From Lichina pygmaea (lineage: Eukaryota > Ascomycota > Lichinomycetes > Lichinales > Lichinaceae): a stretch of 64,000 bases of DNA. The stretch lies in the NCBI GenBank assembly GCA_963422465.1, contig OY730173.1:62001-126000 (forward strand). Direction: 5' to 3'. The notes below the pieces were generated by a model. That model searched no databases, was not told the DNA's origin, and worked only from the letters and a program-made list of their open reading frames with translations. The position numbers and the translations under genes are program-made. This document shows positions 60,443 to 64,000 of the stretch, one piece after another; position 1 is the first letter of the stretch; every line of letters begins with the position of its first letter.

Positions 60443-63400
60443 TCCTTGGTCATCGTCACACCCAAGAACATGAAAAGAATCTCCATGTTGGCTATCTGTC
60501 TCCAGACCAGCAGTTGGACAGTAAGTGCTTGTTTCTTCCTTGTATCCTAGATGGGAAATTCAAGTGCAATACTCTTATTGACTCTGGCTGTTCAGTATTT
60601 GGCTGCATTGGTGTTTCCTTTGCGCAATCTCTTCACCAAGAACCTCTCCCCTACCTATGCACATTGTGATTATTTGATGGCAAGATGTCACAAACCACAC
60701 ATCTCACCAAGACAATCATGACCACAGCACATAGTGTGCACTAGGAGGAAATCTCTCTCTTTGTGTCTCCTGGTCTTCACTATAATGTGATTCTGAGGAT
60801 GCCATAGCTCCAGAAGCACAGGCCACACATTGATTGGACAAACACCTCAATCATGTTTAAGTCAGATCACTGCTGATCTGCATGCCTTAAGTCAAACAAT
60901 GGCTATCCAATCTCTTTGGATCTTGAAGCCAAGATGTCTGCTGGAAAGCCTCAGGATCCCAAGCCTCTTTCTGCTACACCAATCCCCATCAATACTGCCA
61001 CATTTTCTCTCCTTGCTGCCAAGCCAGATCACCAGGTGTTCAGTGTTTCTCTAAGAGACATTAAGTAGGTGTTGAAGCCAAAGAAGTGTGTGGATCCTGC
61101 CACACTTCTCTCTGCTCAGTACCACAAGTTCCTGGACATCTTCAGCAAGGATGATGCTGACAAGCTTCCTCCTCTACACCCAGAAGTTGACCACAAGATC
61201 AAGATGGAACCAGGAATCCAGGCACCCTCTGGACCTCTGTACAGCATGAGCAGAGAAGAACTTGAAGTTCTTAAGAACTACCTGACAGAGAACCTGAACA
61301 AGAGCTTTATTCAAGCATCTTCATCACCTGCTGCTGCACCAGTCCTTTTTGTCAAGAAGTCAGAAGGTGGATTACATTTCTGTGTAGACTACAGAGCACT
61401 CAACACTATCACCATCAAGAACTGTTACCCCCTGCCACTGATCTGGAAGATGTTAGACCAGCTTTGCAAAGCTGTGTGGTACACCAAGCTTGACATTGTT
61501 GGTGCCTTCAACTGTATCTGGATGAAGGAAGGTGAAGAATAGAAGACTGCGTTCCGCACACACTCAGACCTCTACAAATACCTTGTCATGCCCTTTGGTC
61601 TTGCCAATACTCCAAGCATGTTCCAGAACTACATCAATGGTGTTTTGGGACCTGACATCCTTGATGTCTTTGGCACTGCCTATGTAAATAACATTCTTGT
61701 CTACAGTCAGACACTCAAGAAACACCAGAAGCATGTCAAGCTTGTTCTCAGTCAACTACAAGATGCAAGCCTACAAGTTGACATCTCCAAGTGCGACTTT
61801 GAAGTCCATCAAGTCAAGTACCTTGGCCTTATCATTCAGTCTACCACTGAAGATGGCTGACCCAGATCTGTGAGTATAGACCCAGCCAAGACTGACACCA
61901 TCAAGGAGTGGAAGCCTTCTGCCAGTCTCAAGGAAGTGCAGAGCTTCATTGCCTTTGCAAACTTCTACCACCAGTTCATCAAAAACTTTACCAAGCTTGT
62001 ATCCCTGCTCACAGCTCTGACCAAGAAGAATGTTGCCTTCAAGTGGGAAACCCCAGAGCAGTGCTTGTTTGAAAGCATCAAGAAGATGTTCAGCACTACA
62101 CCCATCCTACAGTACTTTGATCCAGAGAAGGAGTGTGTTGTTGAGACTGACACTTCTGACTACATCTCTGGCACTGTCCTGTCACAGCCAGATCATGAAG
62201 GAGTTCTACACTCTGTTGCCTTCTTGTCACACCACCACCTGCCAGCAGAATGCAACTACAAGATCTACAACAAAGAGTTGCTGGCAATTGTCTGTGCCTT
62301 TGAAGAATAGTGAGCAGAGCTTGAAGAATCTCCAGAACCTGTCAAGGTGATCTCTGATCACAAGAACTTGGAGTACTTCATGTTGTCAAAGTGTCTTTCC
62401 CACTGTTAAGCCTGTTGGAGTGAGTTCTTGTCACACTTCAATTTCAAGATCAGCTACTGTCCAGGCAGTCAGTGCAAGGCCAACACCCTCACTTGATGTT
62501 CCCAAGACCTCCTGTCAGACAGTGATCTCTGTCAAGACTTCATGGAGTAAGTTATCCTCAAGCCCAAGAATCTTGTACATTCAGAGGTTCAAGTCAAGCC
62601 CATCCAGATCCTGAGATGTTCAGAAGCTACACCAGTTAACAATAAACCTGATGCTACACCTCTTTCAGACATCATCCAAGCTACCTATAACAACCTTGCT
62701 GAAGGTGATCCAGTGGTAACAGTGTCACAGATACTAAGAGATAGTGTCAGGCACAGTCAAGAAGTGTCTCTCTCAGACTGCAGCTTGGAAAATAACTGTC
62801 TCTTCTACAAGAACTAACTCTGGATCCCTGAGAATAATAAGCTACACCTACACCTGTTCCAAGAAGCCCATGACCAAGTAATGGCTGGCCACACTGGGAT
62901 TGCCAAGATTCACAATCTTCTGTCTTGTTAGTACTATTGGCCAAAGATGGTGAACATCATACAGCAGTACATCAGGAATTGTCATGTCTGCTCTCAAGCA
63001 AAGCCTGCCTGTGATCACCAAGGAGAGCTGCTGTCTCTTCCCATACCTCAGCAATGTTGGCAGGATCTGGCTATGGATTTCATTACTGACTTGCCCAAGT
63101 CAAGAGATACCTGCTTCCCTGGTGCCAAGCACATCTGGGTCATCACTGACTGTCTCACCAAAGAATACCACTTTGTGCTATGTGCTGAGATGAGAACCTC
63201 ACATCTTATCCAGATATTCATCCAGTTTGTTGTCTGTACCCATGGCTTGCCCAGGAGTATTATCTCAGACAGAGGAGGTCAGTTTGTCAGCTTATTCTAG
63301 AAAGCACTCTGTGCCCATCTTGACATCATGCTACAACTATCCTCAGAACACTACCCAGAGATAGATGGTCAGACAGAACAAGAGAATCAGGAGCTTGAAC

Positions 63401-64000
63401 ACTACCTGAGATCCTATGTCAACTATCTCCAAGATGACTGGGTCCAATAGCTTCCTCTGGCAGAGTTCACACAGAACAACTCCCAGTCTGATTCCTCTGG
63501 CATGTCACTGTTCTTTGCCAACAAAGGGTTCCATCCACAGCTTAGCATCACACCTACAAGTGAAGTCTGCAACCAAGATACTATAGAAATCTTTGGAGAA
63601 ATAACGTAGATTCTGGAACAGTTATAAGCTGAACTCCAACTATCCCAGAAAGCTCAAGCTCATGCCACCAATTTGCATCAAGTCCTGTCACTGTCCTATC
63701 AAACTGGAGATCTTGTTTAGCTGAATACCAAGAACATCAGGACACACCACCCATGCAAAAAGCTTGACGACAAGTGGATTGGACTATTCAAGGTGTTGAA
63801 GACAGTCGGAAGCTGTGCCTGCCATCTGGAGCTTCCACACACTCTTAAGATCCACTCTGTCTTTCATGTTTCTCTTCTATGTCTGACACCTGCTAATCCT
63901 ATCCCTGGCCAATCAAATGAACACCCTGGCCCTGTTATTGGTCAAGACACAGATGAAGAGTTCCAGGTTAAAGAAATCCTTGACTCCAAGCCAGCAATGT
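60433..64000 (+). pseudogene. GypB-6 pol: protease, RT, RNase H, integrase
   Basis: One frame, -1 to gag, without net indels to the window end. Protease near 60560-60815 (NTLIDSGCSVFGCI, catalytic Asp kept). RT 61069-61860 ([25 protein letters not shown]), with YVNN instead of YVDD at 61681-61692, so both catalytic Asp are lost. RNase H from about 62090 ([18 protein letters not shown]). Integrase zinc region near 62880-63000 (CHVCSQAK), core 63075-63440 (MDFITDLPKS, IISDRGGQF, then a TAG). C-terminal part to EEFQVKEILDSKPAM. At least ten stops. Confidence 0.92.

Larger units (their letters stand above)
59683..64000 (+). mobile_element. GypB-6: LTR, deleted gag, nearly complete pol (3' end beyond window)
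   Basis: 5' LTR 59683-60035, a gag with a large internal deletion, then protease to the degenerate chromodomain in one frame. The window ends inside pol, close to the expected 3' LTR. Confidence 0.92.

Noticed and set aside
1-64000. Host genes, tRNA or rRNA genes
   Set aside because: No intron-bearing or single-copy-looking gene and no RNA gene could be supported; nearly every segment matches a repeat family or is flanked by its target duplications.

Overview
This 64 kb window looks like a gene-free, repeat-dense block of a fungal nuclear genome, most likely a filamentous fungus. I could not recognise a single host gene, tRNA or rRNA. Almost every base can be assigned to nested retrotransposons. 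The evidence for a fungus is four families of chromodomain-bearing Ty3/Gypsy LTR elements, Zn(II)2Cys6-type cysteine clusters, two related non-LTR (LINE) families whose ORF1 carries three zinc knuckles, and CpG-targeted transition decay (CGA codons turned into TGA or CAA). The species cannot be fixed from the sequence alone.

Families, with working names. GypA (LTR 530-630 bp, ends TGTT..AACA), GypB (LTR 267-381 bp, TGTCACA..TGTCACA), GypC (LTR about 414-449 bp) and GypD (no LTR seen). LINE-A and LINE-B share a 3' UTR plan. X is an unrecognised, CpG-rich element of about 1117 bp.

Layout. 1-1973: 3' end of a GypA (+) with a 3' LTR. 1974-3200: LINE-A fragment. 3201-5566: 3' half of a GypB (+). 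5567-6564: X. 6565-7364: LINE-B 3' end. 7365-13493: GypD (-) split by a LINE-A copy that itself carries an X. 13494-14736: GypB 3' end (-). 14737-38446: LINE-B (-), split by GypA-2 (14929-21368), a truncated LINE-A (21506-23275), a 340-bp LINE-A tail (24258-24597), and GypC (25007-37987), which in turn holds GypA-3 (25143-31684). 38447-46285: older LINE-A (-) split by a full-length LINE-A (38916-44356). 46286-48819 and 48820-51548: two 5' halves of GypB (-). 51549-51673: left end of X. 51674-59682: GypD (+) interrupted by a second full-length LINE-A (53157-58605) and a solo GypB LTR. 59683-64000: GypB (+) with gag deleted.

How the parts work together. The two full-length LINE-A copies (480-aa ORF1, 1080-aa ORF2) encode identical proteins and are plausible active elements. 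The Gypsy copies are mostly dead through stop codons. They still show a common plan: gag and pol in a -1 frame relation (a perfect A AAA AAC site at the gag stop of GypC), and a primer-binding site two bases inside the 5' LTR that is complementary to 8-9 nt of the predicted mRNA 5' region (self-priming, as in Tf1/sushi elements). The most unusual point is that GypA, GypC and GypD each carry, between the chromodomain and the 3' LTR, a cysteine-rich reading frame on the opposite strand. In GypA it has exact Zn2Cys6 spacing followed by a charged helical tail. The GypA LTR has a second, antisense TATA box about 75 bp from the start codon of this frame, and family-specific tandem inverted repeats lie between the two TATA boxes. 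I propose a retrotransposon-encoded DNA-binding regulator driven by a bidirectional LTR promoter. This is an inference.
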